DNA of 64,000 nucleotides from Echinometra lucunter (GCA_029962745.1 CM057157.1:3551048-3615047); one strand, 5' to 3'. Counted from the first letter of the stretch, positions 10,750-22,798 are shown. Translations and numbers: made by a program. The notes: generated from the letters alone by a model not told the origin.

Positions 10750-11010
10750 GCATCAGTTTGAGTTTTTAGTTTTAGTTTGAGTGTTGTGGTACGAGTTTTG
10801 AGTTCTGAGTTTTGCGTTTTGAGTTTCGAGTTGGATTTAGAGTTTAGAGCTAACAGTTTTGAGTTTACAGTTAAGAGTTTTGAGCTTTGAGTTTGAGTCT
10901 TGAGTTTTGTTTTGAGATTTGCATGTTAAGTGTTGAGTGTTGAGTTCTGAGTTTTGAGTTTTGTTTTGAGTTTTGAGATTTAAGTTGGAGTTGGAGTTTG
11001 AATTCTATTT
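10750..11010 (+). repeat. Degenerate GAGTTTTGA minisatellite
   Basis: About 260 bp of variants of GAGTTTTGA lie in the intron before the TM exon. There is no reading frame of interest. Confidence 0.85.
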
Positions 11011-11121
11011 TCAATTTTGAATTTCATAATTTGAATCTGTGCACAAATGTACAAATATGCAAAATTAGATGATATCTACTAAGTAACCAGATGAATGAAA
11101 TTAATAAAACTAATAAAATCA

Positions 11122-11325
11122 TAAGGCACCTTATCAAAAGTCAGAGTCAATTTGGAACACAGCCTTTAACGTTAGCGTCTTTCCCCGCACAGTGTCTTTT
11201 CCCCTCCGATACTCCCGTTCCTCCGTAGGCAAAACAATGGGAGTTCGGGAAAGCCGGTGTAAAAGAATGGTCATGGAGAAGATGATCAAAGAAGCGGGAC
11301 AAGATTTTTGATAAGCAGACTAACA
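11122..11325. mobile_element. Small inverted-repeat element, copy 1
   Basis: It starts AAGGCACCTTATCAAAAGTC and ends with a degenerate complement near TTTTTGATAAG. The interior (CTTTCCCC... GGTCATGGAGAAGA) is shared with 21.08-21.26 kb. It is non-coding. Confidence 0.7.
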
Positions 11326-11626
11326 TAGACATTTTGCTCCTTGATATCAGTGAAGGAGAGTAAAGTCACATGCCTGTCAATTTACAGTTGATTAGAGCCT
11401 GGAAATGTTAAGAATGCATGAGTATACAACATATAGAATCAAACATTATTCAAGAGCAGGAAGCCAAGATTAAATTCTCTGGTAAAGTTCTGAATCAACC
11501 TTTTAAAGAATACTCTTATTTCTCTAGATAATGATACAGGAACCACCAAGTTTCTGGAATAACTGGTTTTGATCAGATATTTAAGTTCATGACATGTACA
11601 TTGAAAATATTGGCATTTATTCTTAC

Positions 11627-11696
11627 CAGTATTTATTGTCTTGGCATTGACAGGAATTGACCAATTACTATATCCAGCTCCATTCACAGTCTGCAC
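11627..11696 (-). CDS. Exon: FN3 domain 3, second part
   Basis: This 70-nt exon runs phase 0 to 1, with acceptor TTCATGTAG and donor TACTG|GTAAGA. It encodes VQTVNGAGYSNWS then IPVNAKTINTG, the last two FN3 strands with the typical VxxxNxxGxSxWS pattern. It leads directly into the membrane exon. Confidence 0.9.
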
Positions 11697-12440
11697 CTAC
11701 ATGAATACAGTGCATGAAAAAGCAATAGAATCATGACATTCGAGCAATAAGTTGCCTACGGGAACCGGGAGGTCCTTGTATTAAGTCTATTGGAGTTTGA
11801 GAATTTGGTAGTCAATTCTCGCGCTTCACAATACATGCGCCACCAATGTCGGTACCATGAGAGGCCTATTTTCCAACTCACGTGTCAACAACTGTTTTCA
11901 AGATAGCAGACATAGCAGATAGTGAGAGTTGACCAATTGAAGAAATATTTAACTGACCGAGGGATCCATGCGCAGGGAAAAAGAATGAGTTAGTAGAATT
12001 AGCAGTGAGAGCCCAGGGAAGTGTTTAAAGTCTGTAATCAATTAGAATAGGAGCAGAAAAGGCAACTTGTGCAAGGTGTTAATGGTACTGTTGTCAACCC
12101 ATCTCACGCTATGTTGCATCTGAACCGAATGAGGACACAAGGATTGCGAAACGCGAGAATTATGCATGTATGTATGAAATTAAATTAATGATAAAATATA
12201 CATAACCAGTATGATCATCAGCCATGAGCAAAGTCCCTTCATTCCATTTTCATCATTATATGTACAACCATCATTGTTTAAAATAATACCACACAACTCA
12301 AACTCACTGAAAATGTGAATGCTCTCTATACATTATGTTATTGCTATACCCACAAAAGTTCAAAAACATATGCCCTCAGAATACAGATCAAAACACAAAA
12401 CAATATACATAAATCAAATTGCAACACTTATATATCTCAC

Positions 12441-12679
12441 TTGAACTGTGTAGTTGGTTTGTGCTGGCAGGTCCATCACTGTGTGTTCTCCTTCAAATAC
12501 ATCAAGCGATACTTCCTCCATCTTATGGTCATCATCAGGAATAGGAGCAGTTTGCTGATAGCGAATGATGAACTTCTGGATGTTGCCGTTGATGTTAGAT
12601 GGTAGAGGGGTAGACCAGGACAGAGTGAAAGAGCTTGTAGTACTCCTTGGTATATCCACATTGATAGGAGCAGGTGCAA
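12441..12679 (-). CDS. Exon: FN3 domain 3, first part
   Basis: This 239-nt exon runs phase 1 to 0, with acceptor CCCTAATTAG and donor TTCAA|GTGAGA. It encodes APAPINVDIPRSTTSSFTLS followed by W at strand B, IQKFIIRYQQ at strand C, and VMDLPAQTNYTVQ near strand F. Confidence 0.93.
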
Positions 12680-13120
12680 CTAATTAGGGGAAGAAAAAAG
12701 TTTTTATGGTTGATACTAGCTACAACTATTATTTTCTGTCCTAAAATTCCTAAGAGGGGAATTATCATATGATTTTTCTTATGAGGGAACTGATAAATTA
12801 TTACAAACTATCAAACAATAATTTTGCACTCATCTGGTTTAGACATTTCCATCTACATGTACATGTAGTTTTTTTAATGAAACCAAGAAGACCTTTGTGA
12901 TCATCTATAAACATATATATAGAGAATGTCACAGAAATAATATAGGATAAATTGACTGGAAAATACACCTGTACTACCAAGAGTAAAAATTGCTTTGAAA
13001 TATATGAAGTTATCATAAATGACTATAAAACACCTAAACCCTATTGTACATCTATCATTACTTTGTAGGAAAACTTCAGCTTTTCAAGCATTCTGCTTTT
13101 TTTTGGAGAACTTCCTTTTC

Positions 13121-13230
13121 TTTGACAACATATTTTGTACAATTACTATTTAAATGTATCAAGTGTAGTATTTTATGACATGGAAATAAATAAAGAATTG
13201 AATTGAATTGAACTGAATTGAATTGAACCC
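13121..13230 (+). mobile_element. Retroposon 3' tail with (GAATT)n
   Basis: AAATAAATAAAG is followed by a GAATT pentamer array. This is the usual 3' end of a LINE or SINE; the body is too decayed to classify. Confidence 0.5.
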
Positions 13231-13412
13231 ATAGGATAGGATTAAAAAATTCTAAGCTTGGACCGAGTTAAACAATGTGTTGAATCAAACTCAATACTGA
13301 ATGAGCACACTTTCTTTAAATGTGCATACAGATGTATACTTGCTTGTAGTAGAAAAACATTATTTGCACTGAAAGAATTCAAGATAATATAATCATCCAA
13401 TAAACACCATAC

Positions 13413-13644
13413 CCTCTTCCAGGGTCGTGTGAATGATCTCACTGCTCGTGTCACTCTCCTCATCTTTATTTGATGCAGTCATCTGAATTGTATAGTCCAG
13501 ATAGATGCCCAACCCTGTTAAATTGTAGGAGCTGGTATCATTAGAAACAATGACAGAGTTTGGAGTTGTTGATCCAGTAGGGGTGTAGTATATTGTATAG
13601 CTGGTCACTCCACTTCTACATGCTGCTGACTCAGGGGAAAGAAG
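13413..13644 (-). CDS. Exon: FN3 domain 2, second part
   Basis: This 232-nt exon runs phase 0 to 1, with acceptor GCATTTTCAG and donor AGAGG|GTATGG. GVTSYTIYYTPTGS provides strand C. YNLTGLGIYLDYTIQMTASN provides the FN3 LxxxxxYxIxxTAxN signature. The exon ends TTLEE-V and continues into FN3-3. Confidence 0.92.
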
Positions 13645-14156
13645 CTGAAAATGCAAATGTGCAAAAGCATATTACATGCAACACAATTACATACAGTGTA
13701 ACACAAGTACCTTTCCCACTGATTAGCCAAAGCTACAAGACTGCATTTGGTCTTCAATCTATTATCATTCATCGCAAAGGCATGTTAATCAAAGAGGAAA
13801 TAAGTAATTTGATGTTGCACTATTCTTACAAAAATAAACAGATATGTTGAGAAAAAAAGTGGTGGTCATAAATCATTTCTCTTTTTTTCAATTCATTTTC
13901 GTGAAATGAAACTAAAACTTCACTTTATAAACATAAAGCACACACTTTAAACCAGTAATTAAGGAAAGATAGCATATATTGTACTTATTACACAAAAGCA
14001 TAATACTTCAATCTTCCACTTGCCGTAAGTACCTATTGGCCTAACATCAGGCATGGGGAAGGGGCTGTACAACACATTAACCAGTCTAACTACATGACAC
14101 ATGCAGGTATCAGAACCCGAGAAAGATACTGTTTCAAATATTCTCATTCTCCTTAC

Positions 14157-14227
14157 CTCCCAATTCACTTGAAGTTCTTTAGGATTAATGGCTGTTATTT
14201 CTAGTCCAGATGGGGAATCACTAGGTT
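14157..14227 (-). CDS. Exon: FN3 domain 2, first part
   Basis: This 71-nt exon runs phase 1 to 0, with acceptor GATTTTCAG and donor GGGAG|GTAAGG. It encodes KPSDSPSGLEITAINP then KELQVNWE, the N-terminal strands of an FN3 domain including the strand-B tryptophan. It joins LLSPESAACRSG in the next exon. Confidence 0.88.
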
Positions 14228-14364
14228 CTGAAAATCAAACATGTACAGTAATACAGGAAAATATATATCAAGTTCCTACAACATGTACAATATGAAGTTT
14301 GATTGCAAAATATGATAAAGGTCCAATTTTTACATTTTTAAAGTAACACCACCAAAATACAAAC

Positions 14365-14420
14365 ACAAACAAAATAATGCCTCCGGCACACACCTTCAGT
14401 GGGCGGAGGCATAAAAATGC
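14365..14420. repeat. Short ATGCCTCCGGC inverted-repeat fragment
   Basis: TAATGCCTCCGGCACACACC is paired with GGGCGGAGGCATAAAA. The same terminal sequence caps the TGACCTTTGACC repeats at 31.7 kb, so this is probably a solo end of that family. Confidence 0.55.
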
Positions 14421-14525
14421 CTTCCAACTGCTACTTCACTCATACATGTATATCACCTCTGCCTAAATACAGTGCACCAGAACAGCTTGCTGGCTAGCTT
14501 GTTCAACTTTTTAGCTCAAGAAAGC

Positions 14526-14586
14526 CGGGCATGGTCCGCACCTGGGCTATGCCCGGCTTTCATAGCCCAGGTGCGGACCATGCCCG
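14526..14586. repeat. Perfect 26-bp hairpin
   Basis: The arms 14526-14551 and 14561-14586 are exact reverse complements around a 9-nt loop. The 5' half also contains a second nested palindrome (AAAGCCGGGCAT with ATGCCCGGCTTT). GC content is far above the surrounding intron. Confidence 0.95.
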
Positions 14587-15080
14587 AGGACAGACCCTCA
14601 CAGACAATGCTAGCTAACCTGGGCAAAAGCCTATATCATACTGGAAACTGTCTTTTCCTGCTACTCCCTGCTTTTCTATCATCAACAAAACTAAAAGAAA
14701 ATAAATGAATGCATAAATGAATACATAGATGTAAATGAATACATAAATGAATACATAAATAAACAAATGAATGATGGATAAGAAAAAGACAACTAACAGT
14801 CCATCCCAGACTAGTCTAGTGCTAGTCTAATTCAAACCATAACCGAAATGAGCCTAACATAACTGGAAGTCAGACTAGTTACAAGAGTTACATGTCGACT
14901 CTGGTTTAACTTAGAATGGAGTTCATTTTAAACAGGAGCTCACAATATGGGCCATCATATTTTGGGGGCACCTGATTTCTACACACGCATGCACATGTAC
15001 ATGTACATGTACATGTACAGCATGTACATGTACATGAATAAACAATAAATGCATTGCCATTCCTTTTAAAAAAAACATAC

Positions 15081-15386
15081 TTCCACATAGTGTTGTTGTG
15101 CTATTCCTTGGCGACTGAGGTCCGGTCCCACCTAGCCCTTCTCTTACTGCAGCTACACGAAACCTGTACTCTGTGTCAAGGTTCAGATCACCAACAATGG
15201 CTGATGTAGTGGATTTCTCTACTCTCTGATCTGTTATCCAGTTACTACCTTTCTTCACCAAGACATCATATCCTACAAGAGGAGGATCACCTATATCATC
15301 TCCTTCAGACCATGCGTTCCATTGAAGATGTACTGTAGTTGATGTAGTGCTCAGTATTACAGGTGCTACAGCAATGACTGGCAAAA
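15081..15386 (-). CDS. Exon: fibronectin type III domain 1
   Basis: This 306-nt phase 1-1 exon holds one complete FN3 domain. VHLQWNAWSEGDD gives the strand-B tryptophan. LVGYDVLVKKG, then LDTEYRFRVAAVREG, give the strand-C tyrosine and the conserved LxxxTxYxFRVxA motif. The acceptor follows TTTCTTCATAG and the donor is GGAA|GTATGT. Confidence 0.93.
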
Positions 15387-15548
15387 CTATGAAGAAAAAA
15401 AAAGAAGGGATTGTCGGGAATAACTTCAAAACTCATGGAAACATCTCAACATTCACGGACACAAACCCTTAACACCCCAGAGGCTTCAGGGGCTCTGCTC
15501 CCTGGATCCTGCCTATTTGGATGTCAGCCCCCCCCCCCATGTACTCAC

Positions 15549-15827
15549 CATGTGTAGTGTTTGTGATTGTGACAGACCCTCCATTTCCAACCGCAATAGA
15601 GCAAACATAATCCTCTGGATATACACTATCAACATCAAAGAATACAGCAAGTTCTGATCCTGAGACAGAGCTAGATCTTCTGGTGATTGTTGCGTTGCTG
15701 TAGGTGCTTCCATTATATCGATAGAGATTCACTAATGTCTCACTAGGAACTGGGTTACCCTCAACATAACATGTGAAGCTAGATGGCTGGTGTGGATTCA
15801 CCTTCTCTGAAATCAATCTTGATATTC
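15549..15827 (-). CDS. Exon: Ig domain 3 of Tie-like RPTP
   Basis: This 279-nt phase 1-1 exon has acceptor GTCCTTAACAG and donor CATG|GTGAGT. The Ig cysteines lie in SFTCYVEGNP and in EDYVCSIAVGNGG. Several N-glycosylation sequons are present (NGS, NAT, NTT). Its position between the EGF block and the FN3 block is that of Ig3 in Tie receptors. Confidence 0.9.
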
Positions 15828-16332
15828 CTGTTAAGGACAAAGGAGGAATGGAAAACATTAATTCTTACAATAGGAAATGTAATTACAATGACAGCACAAC
15901 ATATTCTAAAGATACCATGAAATACCTTATAATTTACATGCAATGATATCAATTCCATGAACAGTATATCATGTATCACAGACTTTCTTCAATGGTAAAT
16001 CATCATATGAAATGAGTTTATTACAGTACTGCTTTTCTGACACATTAATTTGTTGCTCTTTACCACATAGAGTCTTTGTTAAATATAGTTTGAACTGAAA
16101 AGACATGGAAGACTTTTTAAACACAAGAACATGAACATGAACATGAACATGAACATTATCGGATATGTTAATCAGATTTGGGACAGAGTCTATATCATAA
16201 TTGTTTTTCCTTAATAAAATACATGTAGCTCCAAACAATAGTGTAATTCATGTACACACAATTCCAGATACATATATACTCTCATCAATATGCAAGCTGA
16301 GATGGTAAACAAATCAGAACAAATCACATTAC

Positions 16333-16464
16333 TTGTTTGACAGTCAGGTTCAATCCAGTTATCAATGCACTGTCCTTTACACAGACCCCTTTCAGTCTCA
16401 CAAGCCTCTGCAGAACAATGACATAGCTGAAGACAATCCTCACCAAAGGTACTCCCTTCACATT
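16333..16464 (-). CDS. Exon: EGF module 5 of Tie-like RPTP
   Basis: This 132-nt phase 1-1 exon has acceptor CATATTTTAG and donor ACAA|GTAATG. It encodes CEGSTFGEDCLQLCHC, then SAEACETERGLC and KGQCIDNWIEPDC, with eight cysteines. It joins directly to the third Ig exon (QTR-ISRLIS). Confidence 0.9.
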
Positions 16465-17761
16465 CTAAAATATGACATGTAAGGCAAGGGTGATGGAAAC
16501 ATCTGATTGATGCATGACAAGAACATTATCTGTTGAATACTAAGCCAGAGATGAATCGGCATTGGCCTCTGGGGTCCACAGAAATCTTGTATGAAAGCTC
16601 ATTCTACACAGAGCAAACACGAAGCAGCAAAGACAATGTTATAAGTGTGCTAATACTTATATATTATCTCAAGTGCAATTCACTTTGTTACAACATATAA
16701 AAAAAGGTTTGATACTTGAAAAAAACATCTTTTACTGTTCAGTTTGCAGCCTGAGACATGGACTGTTGTCTCTCTATAAATTGTACAATCATTATTTGTT
16801 CTTGACTTCTATTTCACGGCTTACAAGAAATAGTAACTATAGTAACTATGCGTTTTTAAACCTTTTGAGAACATGCAGAACCAGGTGATCCATGCACTAA
16901 CACATAAAACTGTGGGAGTTGAAAAATGAGAAGTTGACCTCTTTGTGCCCTGGGCCATAAAACCCATGTGTGCTGAATTATCTTTTATTTCAATTTCAAT
17001 TTCAAAGCCATAGAGTAAAGGATTGCACATGAAAGCTGATTGATTAAGGAATGTCAATAATTAAAAGCAAATGCAGTCACTTCTAGGGAAATCAAAATTT
17101 TTTACAGGCTCTGTGACAGAGCCTGAAATGCAAACTTCACATGCTGCTGATAGTGCAGGGGTGCAAACTTCTCGTCCAAAGAGTTCAAGAGTATTATTTA
17201 TAATCACAATTTAAGCCACTGAATGTGATGCATCATTTTTGCATTTGGCAACAAACCCAAGTAATGTACCGTAATGTCAATAATGTGACTGATATGGGGA
17301 CAAACATAACTGCAAGACCGTACACAGGAATTTTTTCCTGGGGTGCAAGAATATGTAAAATGTTTGAAGAAACACGCAAGCAAAGGAGCGAAGTGACCCA
17401 GCTGGTCGTTAGGGCACTTTTGCATTTTTGAAATTGAAATTGAAGGATCAGGTGCACACTTTCAGTGGATTTTTTTTTAAATTTCAGATAAAATGGTAAA
17501 ACTTGAAAATTTCTGCACCAACGTACCCCCCCCCCTCCCTGCATATGGGCAAGTATAACTATAAGTATGTATCAAAACTGTATAACTATATCTGGTGATA
17601 CACGTGTATATAAGAACATGGTGTCTTCCTAAAAAATGGATATTATTCGTCGCCCTGCTGGCAGAAGGGCGCTAACACACGCTCGACATTGTACCTGTAG
17701 CATGCGGTCAAGCTAACGCCCTTCAGCCAGCCACGCGATGATATGATAACTGACACTCTAC

Positions 17762-17911
17762 CTTGGCATTTGACCTGTCCACTGCGTAGTTTGTATCCTC
17801 TAGCACACTGTCGTTGAGGGCACTCTCCAGTCTGTTTAGCACATGGTGCGTCATTTAAGCAATGACATTTATCAACACATTGAGCTCCATAGTAACCAGC
17901 TTCACAAACAT
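17762..17911 (-). CDS. Exon: EGF module 4 of Tie-like RPTP
   Basis: This 150-nt phase 1-1 exon has acceptor TAGTTCCAG and donor CAAG|GTAGAG. It encodes CEAGYYGAQCVDKCHC followed by CAKQTGECPQRQC and a final KC. It has eight cysteines. Vertebrate Tie has only three EGF modules, so this one and the next are extra. Confidence 0.9.
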
Positions 17912-18120
17912 CTGGAACTAAAGGTACATGTATTACACAAATTCTTATTACCGGTATCATAAAATGACGGGAAGGGGGAATGAAATGGAATAAATTTGTT
18001 TTACAGCACCTGTACACCTTACACTGAGTCGGTTCAGTCTGTCCACCAGTGCCCGACCACTACTGCTGGTTTGTGCAATTTTGTACAAACTGGTCGACCA
18101 ATGAAATAAAGAAAAGTATA

Positions 18121-18905
18121 TAAGAAAAGGCTCTTAAGTTATCACGAGAAGGAGCAATTTTTACTTTATTATACAATGACATCTATGGCCTTTGACCTTG
18201 TTACCCCTAAAGCAACTCAGATCATTTCACACTAATATGCACACATGTGCCTATATAGTCTGAAAATGATTTGGCAAATGGTTCCTCCCAAGTTATAGCT
18301 ATAACAAGCCATTTCATGTATACAATGACCTCTATGACCTTTGACCTCATGACCCCAAAATTTAATCAGATCATTGTCCTTCCCATATGCTTACATGAGC
18401 CAAGTTTGTAGTTGATCCATCACAGGGTTCTTAAGTTATCGCGAGAACAGGCCATTTTCATGTATATAATGACATCTATGACATTTGACCTTTGACCTCA
18501 TGACCCCAAAATCTACGCGAATCATCATCCCTCCCATTTGCATACATGACCCAAGTTTGTAGTTGATCCATCAAATGGTTCTTAAGTTATTGCGAGAACA
18601 AGCGATTTTCATGTATATAATGACCTCTTTGACCTTTGACCTTTGACCTCGTGACCCCAAAATCTACTCAGATCATTGTCCCTCTCATATGCAGTCATGA
18701 CCCAAGTTTGAAGTTGATCCATCAAATGGTTCTAAAGTTATCGTGAGAACGGGCGATTTTCATCTGTATAATGACCACGCGACCCCAAAATCTACTCAGA
18801 TCATTGTCCTTCCATATGCAGTCAGGAGCTAAATTTGAATTTTGATCCATCAAATGGTTCTTAAGTCATCATAAGAATGAAAATATAATGCCTTCGGCAT
18901 AAAAG
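18121..18905. repeat. Tandem TGACCTTTGACC repeat, about 5 degenerate units
   Basis: Units of roughly 130-140 bp each contain ATGACCTCTATGACCTTTGA, CCCCAAAATCTACTCAGATC, CCAAGTTTG and a TTAAGTTATCGCGAGAA block. The array ends at AATGCCTTCGGCATAAAA. Related arrays occur at 31.2-31.8 and 42.65-43.38 kb. Confidence 0.9.
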
Positions 18906-19021
18906 AGACACCTGAATTTTTATCTTTTTTTTGGGGGGGGGGGGATAGGCATTCAGCAAATTTTTAGAGAGAGTCCCCCTCCCCCATTATAAAACGGACT
19001 GACGTCCATGCACACAGGCCC

Positions 19022-19882
19022 TATAGACCAATTTCACGGCCGGTTTATGTATTTGGCCCTCTATCGGCGACGCCATTGCTGCTGTGGGCAAGCGCGCTGA
19101 CCGCGATTGGCTCTGTGTACAAAATGAATGTAAGATATGAGATATGCCCCGATATTGTTCTATTTACTTTAATTCTAGATCAATAAAATAAAGCATGGAT
19201 ACATGGGTAGATGAGGTCATATCTGACGGATATTGTTCTATTTACTTTAATTCTAGATCAATAAAATAAAGCATGGATACATGGGTAGATGAGGTCATAT
19301 CTGACAGATGAAGGTATGATGTATTTTTGTAATTTTGTTGGTTTTTCAACTTAGTTTTGTCAGTAAAAGTTCGATTGCAGCATAGAAGCCGTAGTAAACA
19401 GGAGCCCTAAATCTTACCCTGTTTACAAAGTCAAGTTTTCACTCATTAAATTTTACGCCAAAGTACATAATGATATGTTTCTTGACTTAAAAATTCCTTC
19501 TGTTGATGTTTTTAGCCACTGGCGACGAATTCCTTCACATTGCTTACGGAAACCTGTGTAGGGAGTACGGCTTCTCACACAAACAGGCTTCATGGGTCAA
19601 AAGCGAGTGAATTTCGCACTCAGTTAGCTTCCAATTTTTAAACTTTCTCTAATTCTTGTGGCATTTGAGCACCGCACAGCTGCGACCTGAACTTCCCTGA
19701 TAATTTCTCATTGCAAATATTAAAATAAATCTGCATATGCTGGTCAAAATAGACAAAAAAATCGAACGAATGTACATAACGCGCTATTGACTTGTGTACT
19801 ATAAAAGTTGGAGCGCCCACCCCAGTATGTCGAACTGTGTCGAACAGTCTGCTGCCCTCTTGCGTTGTGAAATTGGTCTATA
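19022..19882. mobile_element. Inverted-repeat element, about 860 bp, with internal duplication
   Basis: TATAGACCAATTTCAC at the left end is mirrored by GTGAAATTGGTCTATA at the right. A 78-bp block (19151-19228 and 19229-19306) is duplicated in tandem, apparently without mismatch. No transposase frame is visible. Confidence 0.78.
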
Positions 19883-20349
19883 AACAATTGATCTAGACTA
19901 TATTTGGTCAGAAATATAAGGTGAAGAGTTAGGTTGTAATTACAGGGTTTGCGGTTTGGTTATTGATGTTAGGTATTGGCCCAGGGTTGATTGTTAGAAT
20001 TCTAGTAGTAAGTATTTGAAAATGACAAAGGGAAATTGTTCCTAAGGCATTTGTTATACAACAAAAATAAAAATATATCACCTACAACCTGCATTATCTC
20101 ATATCAATACATATCAAATAATGACATTTCAAGCTGTTGCAATTCTATTACGATTTACATTTATTATAAGTACACGTTGCAAGTCTAATATTGCAACACA
20201 GCATCAATTATTGCCCCATGCTGCAAATGAAACAACACAACATTAATTCTGCCAAGAGGAGGAGTTCCATGTAACATCATATTGTAATTGAAAAGTCATG
20301 TGCAGGCAAAATTAACGTTGTATTGTTATTCTACAGTTAAGTAATATAA

Positions 20350-20908
20350 TTTTAATAGCATGTAGCCAATTAAAGTAAAAGGCTAACACTATGAGAATTT
20401 TAAAAACACTCATTTTGCTACTTGACAATGGTATAAACACAAAGAGTTATAGTTTTAATTAAAAATACCAGTCTGAAAGTTTCAAGGTATAATGTTGACG
20501 GAAAGTATTTTTAAATATTAAAAATGTCAACCAATGTTTGAAGAAAATATAGTGGTCGGTTGCACAGACTGGACATAAGGAGCGAGCATGTGTACAGAGT
20601 TCACCTGAACAGTGTATGTGTATGCATATCATGTATGTGTATGTGTGTATGCATATCATGTATAGTACATGGAGAGAGGTGAAGCAAACAGTTTTTTTTT
20701 TTTTAATTGGTTGAAAATGCTCCTCTAGCTATTTGTCTCATGAGACCAACACTTATAAAATCAGCATTTGCATCTTATTAACATTTTTTTCATTTTAAAT
20801 TATGGTTGGTTTCAGGGTTTCTGAGTACAAATACAAGTACTCATACACATGTTTCATATTAGTTTGATAATTTTTTAAATCAGCTGCTCACAAAGTTAGC
20901 CAATGCCT
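20350..20908. mobile_element. TTAA-target MITE, copy B (left end eroded)
   Basis: It shares the interior of copy A (TACCAGTCTGAAAGT, ATGGTTGGTTT, GAGTACAAATACAAGTACTC) and the right end AGTTAGCCAATGCCT followed by TTAA. The left terminus is degenerate, and a CATGTATGTGTATG expansion has occurred inside. Confidence 0.8.
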
Positions 20909-21079
20909 TTAATCAAATCAAAACATGCCAGGAGTTCATATTTTGGATGGCTTCCTGCTTCCATACTACATGTATGGTGGCAAAGCAGTATACATGTACA
21001 TGTATTGTGAACCTTTATCAAAAGTTTGAATTTCAGCCACTCAATGCCTGTCATCTACATGCACAGAGTAAAGTAAAGT

Positions 21080-21264
21080 AAAATCAAAAGTCAGAGGCAA
21101 TTTGGAACGCAGCTTTTAGCGTCTTTCCCCCTCAGGGTCTTTTTCCCTCTGATCCTCCTGTTTCTCCACATGGGGATCGGGAAAGCCGATATAAAAGAAC
21201 GGTCATGGAGAAGACGATCAAAGACGCGGGATGAGACTTTTGATAAGGTGCCTAAACTGGAAAC
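21080..21264. mobile_element. Small inverted-repeat element, copy 2
   Basis: ATCAAAAGTCAGAGGCAATT through GACTTTTGATAAGGTGCCT is homologous to 11.12-11.33 kb. It lies 40 bp from the EGF3 exon. Confidence 0.7.
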
Positions 21265-21303
21265 TTTACCTAAGAACAGTTAACGTTATCTGGCTGTACT
21301 TAC

Positions 21304-21438
21304 TTTGGCAGTTGTTCCCAAACCAGCCTGCCTGACATCCAAGTGTACATCCTCCTGTATATATGTCACAATATGATGAACCTGCTGCACAGTGACATGT
21401 CTGTGAGCAGCTTGGACCATATGTACCAGGGCTACATA
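21304..21438 (-). CDS. Exon: EGF module 3 of Tie-like RPTP
   Basis: This 135-nt phase 1-1 exon has acceptor TCTTTTACAG and donor CAAA|GTAAGT. It encodes CSPGTYGPSCSQTCHC, an AAGSSYCD spacer and GGCTLGCQAGWFGNNC. The eight cysteines fit the Tie EGF3 / laminin-type pattern. Confidence 0.92.
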
Positions 21439-22798
21439 CTGTAAAAGAGAATATACAACATCAGAATAGACAGACAGTGTATTTACTAGAAATAAATATT
21501 TGAACATGTTACAATTTTATTTCACAAGATAAATCCATTATGTACTGCACAAAGCAGATGAAATCAGACAAACACTTAAAAATTCATTCTTATTTTAATC
21601 ATACAGGTATCATTACATGTACCATAATCTGACTCATTTTTCTGCTTTTATTTCATTTTACTTGATACAAGATATAGTGGAAAAGCAATTTGCAGAGTAA
21701 TGTAAATGATGAGCACTTAACAGTCGTAAGGGAACAACTTAAGAAAAAAAAATAATCTCATCTTTCATTATGGTGTATATGTATGCATTTAATATTCCAA
21801 AAAGCATATCCTTAAATATAATGTGAAGTTTTGGCAGCAAACAGATATTGGCATGAAACTGATGATAGTGTTACATTGTCCTCCTTGTATTATATAAAAA
21901 AAAGATTGTAGTGTGTGATCAAGTCCTTTCATGATTCCCAGTGAATTTTAGTGAAAATAGCTGAAAGGAACAACTCTACATGTAATGTGCTCTGCCTTGT
22001 GCTAGGACGCCTGCATCATGATTGCTCTCTGCACTTAATGACCACAACACTTCATTATAGATGCTCGTCCTTGTCGAGTCATATAAATATACAGAAGTTA
22101 CAGAACTCTCATTCGTTTACATGTGTGTATGCACTGTGTGATGGATGTCAGCATTGTTAGAGTTTTATGTCACTGACCCTTTATCAAAATTATTTTTCAC
22201 CTTTTATTTGTTTGATATTCAACTTGAGGAGGAAAAGAAACTTGAAATCATCTTACATGTAGGTTTCCTGGTATCTTGCCACTGAGAAGCCAAAAGAAAT
22301 CTGACAAATAGTATTCAAGGTCTCATGAAAACTGTTCATAACCTTTCAAAATAGCTTATCCTTAGGCATTTTATCTTTATGTCGTTGAGCGAAAGAATGC
22401 GTCTGGAACGCAAAATACAAAAAATGCAAAAATTAAAATGTCTATTTTGACATATTGGAATAGAATTTTTGCGAAGATCATGCCACAAGAAGATTGTATA
22501 TTAATTTACAGGGTCTACATGCTACCCGTGAAATTATAATTCATTGTCTGAAATATATGATTTCCAATAATTCTCTATTTTGCGTTCCGGATGCATTCTT
22601 TCGCACAACGACATAAAGATAAAACACCTTTAATAGTCTTAACCCATTGAATATTACGCCTGAGATATTCAGGCTGAAGTCTTTGAAATACATGTATGCT
22701 TGTTATACCAAAATTAAAGCATGCACAATAGGTTAAGTCACACTGGATACATGAATCATTCAACATTTTGATGAAAATAAAATCACCATAATACATAC

